This document shows positions 26,882 to 37,447 of a stretch of DNA of 64,000 bases, one piece after another. The position numbers and the translations under genes are program-made. Numbering within the stretch: position 1 is the first letter of the stretch; every line of letters starts with the position of its first letter. The DNA comes from Neurospora tetrasperma FGSC 2508 (taxonomy: Eukaryota > Ascomycota > Sordariomycetes > Sordariales > Sordariaceae): contig NW_009799101.1 in the NCBI RefSeq assembly GCF_000213175.1, positions 4,872,298 through 4,936,297 of the forward strand. Direction: 5' to 3'. The notes beneath the pieces are model-generated. The model saw only the letters and a program-made list of their open reading frames with translations, ran no database searches and was not told where the DNA came from.

Positions 26882-28099
26882 ACTTCCTGGTGGTCTTTTT
26901 GAGGGTATTCTTGAGGCTCGTCTCTCTGAAACTTGGGTGTGTTGTCGGGTCTCAGTCCGAGAAGTGAGACAGGCCGGACTATATCAACAACCAACCCAGC
27001 GGGTCTCAACTTGCTCTACCGATTCCCACGTCCACCATTGTAGAGCTGCCGGCTCTGAAACAAACTGGAAGGCTGAGACTAAGGTCCTCCATGAGTCCTA
27101 TCATGTTGCTATTTAGTGGTGCCGCATGATGTTGACCTACCACACATCATAACCCGCCAACTCTATCAAGGTGAGACAAGGTGTCCTGCATGGGATCATA
27201 TGGCCAGTGCCATATGACTGGAGCAACCAGGTTGAGGGTGTAGACCCTTTGCTGTCGAACCTGGCAGTCGGGACTCGGGCGGGAAGTGTCCGAAGTGGTG
27301 GAAATTAGTGTTAGCCCAGCTGTGTAGCCGTCATCACAGCATATCTCGGCCTACACGATGACTGGCGAACGAACCAAGCACCTAGGACCCCTCTTGATGA
27401 CGTGCCGCAGCCTGGTATCTTCAGTCTTGATATGCTTCGATACGTGCTGTGTGTTGTCGCTGCTGTCGTCGGCCAATGGCGCAAACGAGCGCTACACCCA
27501 CTCCAGTGGCGGCGGAGAGGGGCTGCATTTGTGCTGCATATTACCACCATCACAACATGGTCTCGTGTCGGTGATGTATTTATCGCCTTGAGGTGGGATC
27601 AAGGACCAGGCTAGCACGCTACTTTTGGGCTCGTTGGCCGGTCGCTTGGTGTTGGGCGGCATCGGAGAAGAGATGGATTTGTCGAGCAATGAAGATCGAT
27701 GCGACATTAATGTGATGGTTGGTGAATTTGCTGCGATTCTGTTAGCGGATCAACTCAGCCCTCCGCCGTGAGCGACGGGAAGCCGGCCTGCGTTCGCACA
27801 CCGGTAAATCGAGTACTACACGGATGGACATCATGTAAATTTCGGGAGAAACGGGGGGCGCGATTGAAGGCACGCGAAAGCTTGATTTGATGGAATGAGA
27901 AATACGGGTTGATTCACACCGTTGTTGTATTTGGAAGAAGGGAAAATCAAAACGAGCGAACGGATGGAAAGACATGACAAGAGGTGGCCAGTGCGGGCTG
28001 CCCCTCCATCCCACTAAGATGTGACATTATCTGATCTCGATCAAACCTCCGCCGAAATTCGATAGTGTAGTAACTGCACCACAACATGACAGTCGTTCC
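26882..28099. other. Intergenic, no gene seen
   Basis: About 1.2 kb between the membrane-protein gene and the 3' end of the Cys-rich gene. Short open frames on both strands show no domain, signal peptide or splice structure that I can support. Confidence 0.6.
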
Positions 28100-28887
28100 T
28101 CAAGTCCAACATTTACATTTCCCGGGCTCCTTACACTGCAAATACCCATCGTCAGGACACGAAACCCTCGAACAATCGCACATCGTCGTCTGGCAAATAC
28201 ACTGGCCATCCGGAAACTTGACCTCATCGTCCAGCGAGCAATAGGGCGTTGTGGCATACGGGCAGTGCGTCAACACTTTCCTGCAGTCAACTCGTTTGTT
28301 TTGGGCAATGGCGGGCGCGCAGCCTGTAATGGGGTGGCAGTGGCATTTTCTTTCAGATTTGAGGCCCGGTTAGCAACTGGATATCTCTAAGAGGTGAAGA
28401 AAAGGAGACACACCCATCATCATCGCACTTGGTCTGACCCCAATCACAAGCTGTGTGATCGCAATTACATCCTCCCTCTGGCTTCTTCACGCAGATACAA
28501 ACGTTGTTGCGCCAGAAGGGGTCCATCTGCTGGCAAATCATGGACTGGCCCTTGGGGCAATGGACATGGTATTGATTGCAGTCAGAGTCGGCGCGGCAGC
28601 CTTCATGGTGGATGCAGGTGCAAGCTCTGTTTGGGATAGGTAGGCTGTCAATTATTGGGATGGACTGAAGGATGGGGCGAGGGAGGAGCATACCCGTTCA
28701 TGCAGACGGTGTTCTTCTCCGGGCATGGAGTGTCGTCACAACTGCAGAGAGCCTGTTGCGCTGAGAGTTGGCCAAGGGACATGGTGTAGTTGTTGAAGCC
28801 GGTCGAGTTAGAGGCACCAGGCATGGCGGAGCAGGTCGTGGCCAGGCTGAGGACAAGGAGCAAAAAGAAGGAAGAAAGGGTCGACAT
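28100..28887 (-). CDS. Secreted modular 30-cysteine protein, unknown function
   Basis: Three exons on the minus strand: 28887-28694, 28626-28414 and 28349-28100. Donors are GTATGC and GTGTGT and acceptors are ACAG and AAAG; the product is 218 aa. Residues 1-21 form a signal peptide (SSFFLLLVLSLATTCSAMP). Thirty cysteines lie in the mature part and form two and a half copies of a 12-cysteine module. Module part A is CxC-x4-C-x6-7-C-x3-5-CxC, and part B is DC-x6-C-x7-C-x10-12-CxC, arranged A-B-A-B-A. Both introns fall inside a glycine codon between the fourth and fifth cysteine of part A, both in phase 2, so exon 2 (71 codons) is a symmetrical repeat unit. The high cysteine content implies a disulfide-locked extracellular protein. 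I do not recognise a named family, and an enzyme function is unlikely at this composition. Confidence 0.88.
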
Positions 28888-30181
28888 CGTAACTGACTGA
28901 AGAATTTGAGATAGGTAGACCGGCTCTAGATCAAGTCACTGGGAGTAGGCGAAGTAGAGGTTGCCTGCTATGGTTCTCAGGGTGGAAGAAATCTCCTGAA
29001 GGACGCGGAATACTGACGATAGACCAGTACTTCAACAGTTGTCCAAAGCTGGCGGTTCATATATCGTCGGTTATAACGTCCATCACCCGATGTCCTTGCC
29101 TTTATCCTTTCTTCACAAGAGGCTGCTGGGATACAGTCACGGCAGGAGCAAGCACCTCTGTCTACCTTGGAATTGACGTTGAGATGCCACAAACCAACGG
29201 TCCCGTCGGCCATACCTGCCCCATCACTCACCCGAACCTATCACCGGGAAGACCTCTCAAGAAACACTGTTGACATCACATACCCGGAGGTAAACGGGGT
29301 AACATGTGCGTGTTTGGGAGCTAAAAACAGTCTGTTGAAGATAACACGATACTAGTACCTCAGACCCGTAGCACAGCTCCATTTGTTCCGAAACCTCAGA
29401 GGAGATATTCTGGGAATGAATCATTAACTACGTCGTACCTCGGAAGCGGCAGTTTGAACAGGTCCATGCTGCTTAACAAGATCTGGTGCAAAAACCCTGC
29501 TCTTCAAATTACCTGACTCCGGTACGGAGCTGGATTTATGAACCTGGGCACGCCATCCGTTCGCGATCTGTTCTGTGTAGAGGTCATGCCAGAATAAGCC
29601 TCGATTCACAATTTCGCCAACTGCATGACTTCCAAAATTTCCATTTCACTAAAGAGCGTGAACAAGCCGAACGTCGTTGTTGATGTCTCACATGCTCACC
29701 TTAGTCCATACCAGTATCGCACATCCAATTCTCTACGGTATGTCTTCCAGCAGCCACCGTACATTCCACAGTCCATCACCGCCGCCGTAGTAAATACCAA
29801 AACAATTCTTCCCGTGTGCAAAAAAATGTCATGGCCTTTCCTCGGAGCCAGCGTTTGATAGGATGATAACGCAATTGGTCCCAATTATTCGGCCCCATTC
29901 CCCGTAGACAGGTTCCTGCATTTGTGCCCTCAATGGCTATCGAAACCACTGCTGTCGATCCTCAAGTGAAGGAATGCTGTCCGTGATAAGAGTTGTTTTT
30001 GCTGTGACCGTCGTTAGCAATGCTGCCATTTACTTGTGATGAGCGCTTTGGTCTGTAGTTCTTGGACGACGAAGATAAATACCACCGTTGAATCTGTCCT
30101 TACCTTCCTTCAAGCACCGCCTCATCATCATCTTCATTTTCATCCCCTCACCGGCCAAGCCCAACCCACCCAGCCGTCAAG
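28888..30181. other. Divergent promoter region of two secreted-protein genes
   Basis: This 1.3-kb spacer lies between the divergent Cys-rich gene (minus) and the Ser/Thr-rich secreted gene (plus). A TATA-like GATAAATA occurs at about 30072, some 110 bases before the plus-strand start codon. No other gene or repeat could be supported. Confidence 0.55.
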
Positions 30182-31279
30182 ATGAAGTTCTCCACCACCC
30201 TCGTCGCCACCTTTGCCTCGCTCTCCATGGCCGCTCCCGCCCACAAACGCCAGGCCGACGACACCACCTCTACCGACGCCGTCATCAGCGACGTCCTCCC
30301 TGGCATCACTGGCGAAGAGCCCATCGAGGACACCACCACGTCTTCCTCCTCCGCCGACGCCGTCATCAGCGACGTCCTCCCTGGCATCACTGGCGAAGAG
30401 CCCATCGAGGACACCACCACGTCTTCCTCCTCCGCCGACGCCCTCGCGACCGCCGACCCTTACGACATCTACCGCGTCCCCGCCGTGACTCCCACCTTCC
30501 CCATGGAGCAAAACGACTTCACTGGGATCCAAGGCGTGCAGTCCATTTCAGAAGACAACGATGACGATGATGACCTCGTCGACGCCGCCATCTCCAGCCT
30601 TACCGGCGTGACCCCCCCTTTGACGACCGGTACTGCCACCACCACCCGTCTCGACGCCGACGCCGACGCCAACAACGACAGAGCTCTTTCCGTCGACGAT
30701 GCCTTCGTCAGTGATGCACAAGCGCAGGCGATGATCGACGCCGCTATTCGCTACGCGCAACAACTCCCTAACTCTGTTGTGCCTATGCCCTTGAGCACTG
30801 GAACTCCCCAAATTTTCGTAGACCCGTACCTGGGCAACACTACCACCCTTTTCAGCAACTCGTCCACCTCCGCCGTCAACCCTGCCGCTACTACCACCAC
30901 TGATGGCACGGACCTGGTTGCGTCCCTCCAGGCTCTCAATGACGCTTTGGCTTCGTATCAGGATCTCATGAACGCCACCGCTACTGCCGCTGACAATGTC
31001 ACGACGGGCGGCGCCGACGCATCTAAGCGCAAGATCAAGATGCTCGGCGACGACATGCTTTCGGGCATCCAACAGATGGCGAAGCGCGCTGAGATGGCCG
31101 CCGCCGAGCAGGTGCAGAACAAGACAATGAAGAGTGTGCTGCGTCAGCGGGGCATGATGGCTAATAGCACCATGTTTGCCAACAAGACGGAGGCGATTAC
31201 GAGCAAGACGGTTATGGATAAGATGGGCAGGAATGGGGTGTTGGAGAGGTATGTTAAGATGGTTGCGGGTGAGAATTAA
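30182..31279 (+). CDS. Secreted Thr/Ser/Asp-rich protein with an exact internal repeat
   Basis: A single 365-codon exon. It starts with a classic signal peptide (about residues 1-18, ending SMAAPA) followed by a KR site (about 22-23) suitable for Kex2 processing. Residues 32-58 and 59-85 are two identical 27-residue repeats of the type DAVISDVLPGITGEEPIED plus TTTSSSSA. The centre has an Asp-rich patch (about 122-130). The later part has several N-glycosylation sequons (NTT, NST, NAT, NVT, NKT) and basic KR pairs near 283 and 302 that could be further Kex2 sites. The C-terminal third is helical and Met/Lys-rich. The family is not recognised; a wall or extracellular protein processed in the late secretory pathway is an inference. 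The only other plus-strand gene in the window is con-6. Confidence 0.8.
   Translation: MKFSTTLVATFASLSMAAPAHKRQADDTTSTDAVISDVLPGITGEEPIEDTTTSSSSADAVISDVLPGITGEEPIEDTTTSSSSADALATADPYDIYRVPAVTPTFPMEQNDFTGIQGVQSISEDNDDDDDLVDAAISSLTGVTPPLTTGTATTTRLDADADANNDRALSVDDAFVSDAQAQAMIDAAIRYAQQLPNSVVPMPLSTGTPQIFVDPYLGNTTTLFSNSSTSAVNPAATTTTDGTDLVASLQALNDALASYQDLMNATATAADNVTTGGADASKRKIKMLGDDMLSGIQQMAKRAEMAAAEQVQNKTMKSVLRQRGMMANSTMFANKTEAITSKTVMDKMGRNGVLERYVKMVAGEN
30275..30436 (+). repeat. Perfect 81-bp tandem duplication inside the secreted-protein gene
   Basis: Bases 30275-30355 and 30356-30436 are identical over all 81 positions, synonymous sites included, and keep the reading frame (27 codons each). Identity at silent sites points to recent duplication or ongoing homogenisation. 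A partial third unit starts (GACGCC) and then diverges. Confidence 0.97.
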
Positions 31280-32174
31280 TTCGGTCGCTGGACTTTGTCC
31301 AAAATGTCTGCGAGCAAAAGGTTCAATACTTACCTCTACCTCTAGTGTAGATGGTGGGGAAAACAGGGAGGTTCGAGGTGATGCTTTGAATGTTAAAGGG
31401 GAAAAGGGATCTTAGAGGAGTAATGAAGTCGGATATCGATAGCTACCTAGAAAAGGAACAGTCATGAAATTTTCAAAACCCGCATTGACTAGCCAGTTTA
31501 TAAGTCCTGGTGTTGATCCTGACTGTGTTGGTAAAAAGTTTGTGATGTCGGGAGTTGTTTTGGTCAGACGGCAGACAGCCAAATGCCGGCGATAAGCGAG
31601 CGATATCTGACAAGATGACATGCATCCTTCGGGTTGCTCTGGAGTAACCCAGCCTGAACCAGGTCTAGATCAAGGTAAAGAGAACCACGATCGATTGTAT
31701 AATGAGCAGGTGCAAAGAGATGGTGTTCATTGAAGGGTAAATGGAACCGGAAAGAAGAAATGATACTTCATATTTATAGGGATAGGGTATCACTCCAGGG
31801 AAAGGCAGGCAGGTAGGCAGTCAGTCGGGCACCGCCCCCCTACTTTTGTAGCTGGCCACCTTTGCAAGACCATGCTAAAGATATGCTCCCAAACAAGAAA
31901 AGAAAGCAAAAAAAAAGATAAAAGGCAAAATATCGACCGCCGAAGTGTTGTAACACCCATCCTGGCTCAAGCAAGCCATTCGGTTTGCTCTTTGCCCTTG
32001 CTCGTGTAAGACATGGGGTTTGATATCGACCTGTGCTGGCAAGCGATGCCGCTTTGAACACCAGGCCTTGACTCCCTACTCCTGATATTACGCCCGAAAA
32101 CAACGTCATGACTATTTTTCGAATACCGCATATAACCCAAGCAAACCCCCTTCCACCCTCCTTCTCCAGCCCTC
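31280..32174. other. Convergent intergenic region
   Basis: Lies between the 3' ends of the plus-strand secreted-protein gene and the minus-strand cyclin gene. It holds two overlapping TACCTCTA copies (31331-31344) just after the stop codon. No gene was seen. Confidence 0.6.
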
Positions 32175-33284
32175 TCACGCCTCGGCAGCAGCTTCCGCCT
32201 GCATCCCCTCCCTCCCCGGGGGCGGATTCCTCAATGTAATCACCTCTCGTTTCCCATAAAGGTCATGCTCAACACCCTCCCACGCCTCGACACCAGATTT
32301 TAGCATCTCCCACTGGCCTCTCAGCGCCTCCTCGTCCACTCTCAGCTCAAACCCGACCAAGAAGCAGAAGCTAATCTCTAACCTCGCGAGCTCCGTTTCG
32401 CTAACTCCGCCCACTTTGGCAAACTTGGAGTGCGGATAGCTCAGATCTTCCAAGGCTTTCATGGCGACTCGTATGCCTGCCAAAAGTAGGCGATGCGCAT
32501 TGCGCTTGGTGACGACGATGGCGCGCTCGATAATAGCCAGGCGGTGGATGTACAGAGAAGCGGCGAGGTAGACAGCCGTGGACATGGGGCAGTATTGGTG
32601 GATGCGCAGGAGGTAGTCGGTAATGGAGATCGGGGGAGGCAGTCGCGAGTAGAATTTGCGGGTTATGGCCGAGTGTTGGGTGTTGAGCGGCTGGGAGTTC
32701 TCGCCGACGATGATGTAGGGTTCAAGGGCCGATTTTGCGTCGCTGGACGAGAGACCGGGCGGTGGGGTTGGGTTGGGGGTGCGGAGTTGGACGCCGTCTA
32801 TTGACTGGGATTGTTTGTACCCTTCTCTCGAGGGAGGTGGGTGCGGGTGCCGTTGTGGCGCCGGGCTGAAGGGTCTCCGTGGGGAATTGGTCGCGCTCTT
32901 TTGCTGCAAAAGCCTGGCCAGGTTCTTCTCGGAATTAGACCGTACGATGCTCTGTTTTTCGGCGTCCATGCCACGCATATGGGGGATGGTTGGGGATCGT
33001 GGGGGCGGCGTGGGCGGGATGTCGCCTGTGAAGGAAACGAGGGTCTCGATGCCAGCGCTGAGGAGCTTGAGGGCGGCTAAGGGGGAGACTTTGTAGATAT
33101 CGTCAACATCTTGGTCGGACTCGCCGGTGTGTGATTGTGTTATTTGTCGGAAGAGCTTTGGGTCGGCTGAAGGGACGGGTGCCGGGGGAGGCGTCGCCGG
33201 GGCGCTCGAGTCGGACTTTTGTTCAGTATCAGCAGCCGGAGGGTCGGTAGGTGCCGGAGCCCCGTGTTCGGGATTGGGTGACAT
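32175..33284 (-). CDS. PHO80-type cyclin (CDK partner)
   Basis: A 369-aa intronless frame. The start was taken at the first ATG (33284); the frame is open a little further upstream but only from a GTG. Residues 1-60 are Pro/Ser-rich and disordered. A conserved segment follows (DIYKVSPLAALKLLSAGIE, then TGDIPPTPP), then a Ser/Pro/Arg-rich linker with possible phosphosites. The cyclin fold of the Pho80 family occupies about residues 200-335, with the core TAVYLAASLYIHRL and the ending LEISFCFLVGFELRV. In yeast this family (Pho80, Pcl6/7/8/10) binds the kinase Pho85 and controls phosphate, glycogen and nutrient signalling. Pho80/PREG itself is shorter, so this is probably a paralogue. The exact subfamily cannot be fixed from sequence alone. 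Confidence 0.85.
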   Translation of the reverse strand: MSPNPEHGAPAPTDPPAADTEQKSDSSAPATPPPAPVPSADPKLFRQITQSHTGESDQDVDDIYKVSPLAALKLLSAGIETLVSFTGDIPPTPPPRSPTIPHMRGMDAEKQSIVRSNSEKNLARLLQQKSATNSPRRPFSPAPQRHPHPPPSREGYKQSQSIDGVQLRTPNPTPPPGLSSSDAKSALEPYIIVGENSQPLNTQHSAITRKFYSRLPPPISITDYLLRIHQYCPMSTAVYLAASLYIHRLAIIERAIVVTKRNAHRLLLAGIRVAMKALEDLSYPHSKFAKVGGVSETELARLEISFCFLVGFELRVDEEALRGQWEMLKSGVEAWEGVEHDLYGKREVITLRNPPPGREGMQAEAAAEA

Positions 33285-35565
33285 GTTGGAATGCGATTCG
33301 ATTGCGTTCACTTAGGTATCGTCGAAAGAATAATGATATCGAAAGGTAGCAAAAAAGGAGCAAGCTTTGTGAATGGTGCGCGCGACGAAAGCGACTGGCG
33401 AAGGTGGGACTGGGATTGGTCGCGTGACACAACAATGAGTAATTTGTCGATCTGTGGCGACGAAGGTGTATTGACGACGACAGAGGCTATGGTCGCGAGG
33501 TGACGTTGTCGAGGTGAAGATGTCGTAGGTCGTCGTAGGTTGAAGTTTGTAGGTAGTCAAGTCAGTCGAGGTCGGTCGGTCGTAGTGTTGAGAAAAGAAC
33601 TGAAGTCGTCGGTCGAACGAGGAAATTGCGCTCGTGCAGTCAACAGGCGGTTCCCTGTCGCAGCGGTTCGGAGACAGGAATTCCGTCGGTCGTGTAGATG
33701 TCCCCGGTCCTCCAAAGGTAGGTAAGTACGGTACCTCAGCTCGGCCACGGCGGGTGTCGAAAAAAGGACAAATTGTGTATCCTGCCACGACGTGCGACAC
33801 GCAATCTCATGATCTCGTGTTTCCTTATATGTGTCGGTCACTTCCTTGGAATTCAAGGACGACGTGACGGGCGATCGCTTGTCTGGCTGATCAGATCAGG
33901 GTCTCGCCTGTACTTCGCCGCAAGTCTTCAACTTGGCGCGCTACTGATTTGGCCGCTATCGCCGCTACACTATTTAAGGTGGTATCGTCCGTCGGCTGCT
34001 AGCGTCGCCAGGGCAGCATGGACACGATGGAGTCGTTGATGCCGCTGTTCCTTGTCAGCGGAGTTGCTGGACTCCAGTCAACTCCAGCAATTGTCCAGGT
34101 CTCGTCAGCTGAATGTCTCCAGTGGAGGAGGCGGCGACTAGGTCGTTCGAGTTATGGGGCGGGGCCAGTCGAAGGCCTTGGTTGATCTCGGCGCCGCTTC
34201 CGGTCGGCTGGAAGACTGAGATTTTGTAAAGTCGGGTGTTTATGTCGACCAGAAGAAAACACGGTAATCTTCAGCGACGGTGGCAGTTTGGTGTTCAGCT
34301 GAGGAGATATGTTGGATTCGTTTAGGGATGGAGAATGTCTCGGGTCGGATGAGCGCGGCGCGGGCGAGGGGGGAGTTGAAGAGACACGGAACCCAGAGGA
34401 GGAAGATGCGGGATAGTGTTTCTTGTTTAATTGTTAGCGCCAACTGCCGCTGTCATTGTCCAGTCTTGTCACTGATGTTTTCTTTCTTTCAGTTCTTTCC
34501 TTTTGTCCTCGACCCCGCCCCGCTGCAGAACATCAGGGGGTCCGTGCATAAATTCTTTTTCTTCAGCGCAGAATGACCCAAAATTTATCCAATTGCCAAA
34601 TGATTTCTCAAATCTGTTCCCCTTCCAGACGACAAAGACAGATGCAGCGAAAGAGGATCGACACTCACCATATACCGTCATCCCGCGTTGTCTCTTCACT
34701 CCTTCAATGTCAACAAGCGAATCGGCGTTGCGACAGCAAATGTGACAGCTCCCTCCCCAACCTGTTGCACACCTCGTTGACTCGCAACCAAATCACGAGG
34801 CATAAGTCGCCGTGTTCGAGACCCCTTGAGACCTCTGGGGTACCGATGATCAGCGCAGACGGTGGCGAAGAATATTGCCGACCCCTGCTCCGTCACTTGG
34901 TCAGTGGTTGGGAGAGTTCGGGAAAATATGGAGGGCGCAACAATGATGGCTATGGCGCCAGCAATCACGAGGTGGTCCAATCAAGGGAACGGGGGCAGTT
35001 GACGACAGACGCGCAGCTATTTGGACGAGGAAGCACGACATGAAGCATACATATATGCAGGAATCACCGGAAAAAAGACACGAGCACGTGTCATAGCAAG
35101 GCAGTGTTCGGACGCGGGGTCGAACTCCCCTCGATCGTATGTTCCGGTGAGCATCACGATACAACACGGGACGAACAGCTCGAGTGCGGAGATGGAAAGG
35201 GGTAGCATCGTGTTACCTTTGGATCGCACCCACGGCATCCTCCTTTCCAACACATCGACCTGGCGACGTGGGGTTATAATTCACAAGAGGCGCCACTTGA
35301 ACAGCTGTCTCGACTTTACTCGCAAACTATTCCGACGCCGACTCAAACCCGCTAACATGGCATAGAGCTAAACACCGGTACCACCAGACTATGTCACCAA
35401 ACATGCCATCAGACCAAAACTCCAGGGAGATTCGGCGAATTGCCGTTGCCAAGAGACGGACGACGGCATTGCTTCTCGCAAGACAGATTCAATCCACCAT
35501 CAACGGCACTCCCCGGCTTCAAAAAGAACACGTGGATGCAATTTGGAAGCTTATCCTAAAACAAA
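33285..35565. other. Intergenic, no gene seen
   Basis: About 2.3 kb between the cyclin start and the 3' end of the ThDP-enzyme gene. The first 500 bases are rich in GTCG/GTAG words, and the cyclin leader and promoter must lie there. Frames of about 110 codons (for example plus 35021-35365) show no domain and overlap others. Confidence 0.55.
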
Positions 35566-37447
35566 CTAAGATCCCATGGCCACCTTGCAGTCTACCACGG
35601 CACTCTGTCCCCCCTCCACCGCGGCAATGGCCTCCTTCAACACCCGATCCAGATCCGCCGTGTTGTCGACCCTGGCCGCAAACAAATCACCACCCGCAGC
35701 CGCCTTGGCGATGCCCGCATAATCAGGCGATGGGCTGAACTCGATATTAATGTCTGCATTGGAAGCCTTGGACCCGAGTCCGTCGGGGTGGACCAGAAGC
35801 AGAGACCGGCGAGGGGCGTTCCATCCTGTCTCTTGTATTAGTTTCGAGATGCGATAGACGGAGAAAACGGAGGTGTAACCTACCCTTGTTGTTCAGAACA
35901 ATGGTCAACACGGGAATGTCGTATCTCTTGGAGATCCAGTACACACTTCCCGGTACCGAGAACAGGAACGTTCCGTCGCCCACAATCTGTACGACCAACT
36001 TGCTCTTTCCTCCCTTGGCCTTGGCCTCCACCTCCGTAGCCAGCTTGATACCGAGGGCACCACCGCCAGACCAACCGAGACCACCACCACCGCAGTTGAT
36101 CCACGACCCCGGCAGCGTAGGCTGGATGTTATCGTGCACAAACAGAGTGTTGGTAACAGCCTCAATAGCCCAGATGGTATCCTCGGGGCACAAAGCCCTC
36201 AACCGCCTGCACAGGTGACCAGTGCCATACTCTCCGTTCTCTAGGGGCTTTGCTCTTTCGGCAATCTCTTCCAGCTTCTGCTTGTGTTGGGCCTGGAGCT
36301 CCTTCCACCTCTTTTCGCGCTCTTCACTCTGCAACTGCTTCTTCAACTCCTCATCAGTCTTTAGCTTCTCCGTCAGCTGCTCCACAGCCGTCAACGGATC
36401 AGCCCTGTACCTCGCTTCCGCCTCCAGGTAGAACACGGGCATGACCTGCTTCAAGGGGTCCACATCTACATGGAAGACTCTCGCGTCTTTGCTGGGCTTC
36501 ATCTGTGTCGGGATCCATGGCACATCACAGTCCAGCACGAGAATGACATCCGCCTCCGCCACAGACTGATCGTTGCCAAACCTCAACCCCAACCAGCCCG
36601 GATGATCAGCAGGGAAACACATATCACTACCACCCGTATCCAACACCCTCAATCCCTTGACCGTGTTGGCGAGTTCAACCAGTGCCGGCGGGATAGCATG
36701 GTTCCTCCCCGCATACCCCGTCACCACAAGCGGCTTCTTAGCTCCCGCCAACGCACCCGCCATCTCCTGCACTGCCCCCTTGGACAAACCCCCTAGCTCC
36801 ACCGGCTTCCAGTGTGCCTGGTTCAGCTCATACTTGGGGATCTCCATCTCCATCACCTCTCTGCTTCCACACAAGTACACCGGCCCCTGCGGTTGACTCT
36901 TGGCAAACTGCAACGCTCTATTGACCATCTGCTTGACATTCACTCCCGTCTTCAGTTCCGCCGCATACCGACAATACTGCCCCACGATCTGTTTTTGGTC
37001 TGGGACATCTTGGATCCAATGGATATACTCGGTCCTTGACCCTCTCAGCTCTCCCTCGATCGTAATCGGACTGATGCCCGCAAACACCAAAACGGGAGCC
37101 CTTCCCGCACTGGAATTGTGAACAGCAGCACCCAGCCCCTGCGTGCCAACGTCGACATGCACGATAATTGCCTGCGGTTGACCCGTTAACCGGGCGTACC
37201 CGTCCGCCATGGACATGGCTACCATTTCGTTGGGGCAGGTGATGATGCGCGGAAAGGTGGAGGGGGAGGCCTTGCCGCGGACCATGGCTTCGATGATGGA
37301 CGGGTGATCGGAGCCCAGGTTGACAAAGACATGGGAGACGCCGGCGGCGAAGAGGGCTTCAAAGAAGGCGAAGGAGGTGGTGTACATGTCGGATGAAGAA
37401 GAAGAAGAGGTGGTGGGTTGGGTGAGGGGTGGAGGTTGGGAGGACAT
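35566..37447 (-). CDS. Thiamine-diphosphate enzyme, acetolactate synthase-like
   Basis: Two exons on the minus strand, 37447-35884 and 35825-35566, with a 58-base intron (donor GTAGGT, acceptor ACAG); the product is 607 aa. The N-terminal Pyr domain carries the expected catalytic glutamate (CPNE, Glu74) followed by ADGYARLTG. The central Rossmann-like domain spans about 200-360. A charged helical insert (about 385-430) precedes the C-terminal PP domain, which has the ThDP/Mg motif GDG (489-491), 26 residues, then NN (519-520). The family decarboxylates 2-oxo acids and transfers the product. The Ser-rich N-terminus is not a clear mitochondrial presequence, so this is probably not the branched-chain biosynthetic acetohydroxyacid synthase. 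It is more likely a cytosolic relative such as the benzoylformate/oxalyl-CoA/2-hydroxyacyl-CoA lyase types. The substrate is unknown. Confidence 0.9.

Noticed and set aside
33285-33311. Nine extra codons before the cyclin ATG
   Set aside because: They begin with GTG; the first ATG is at 33284.
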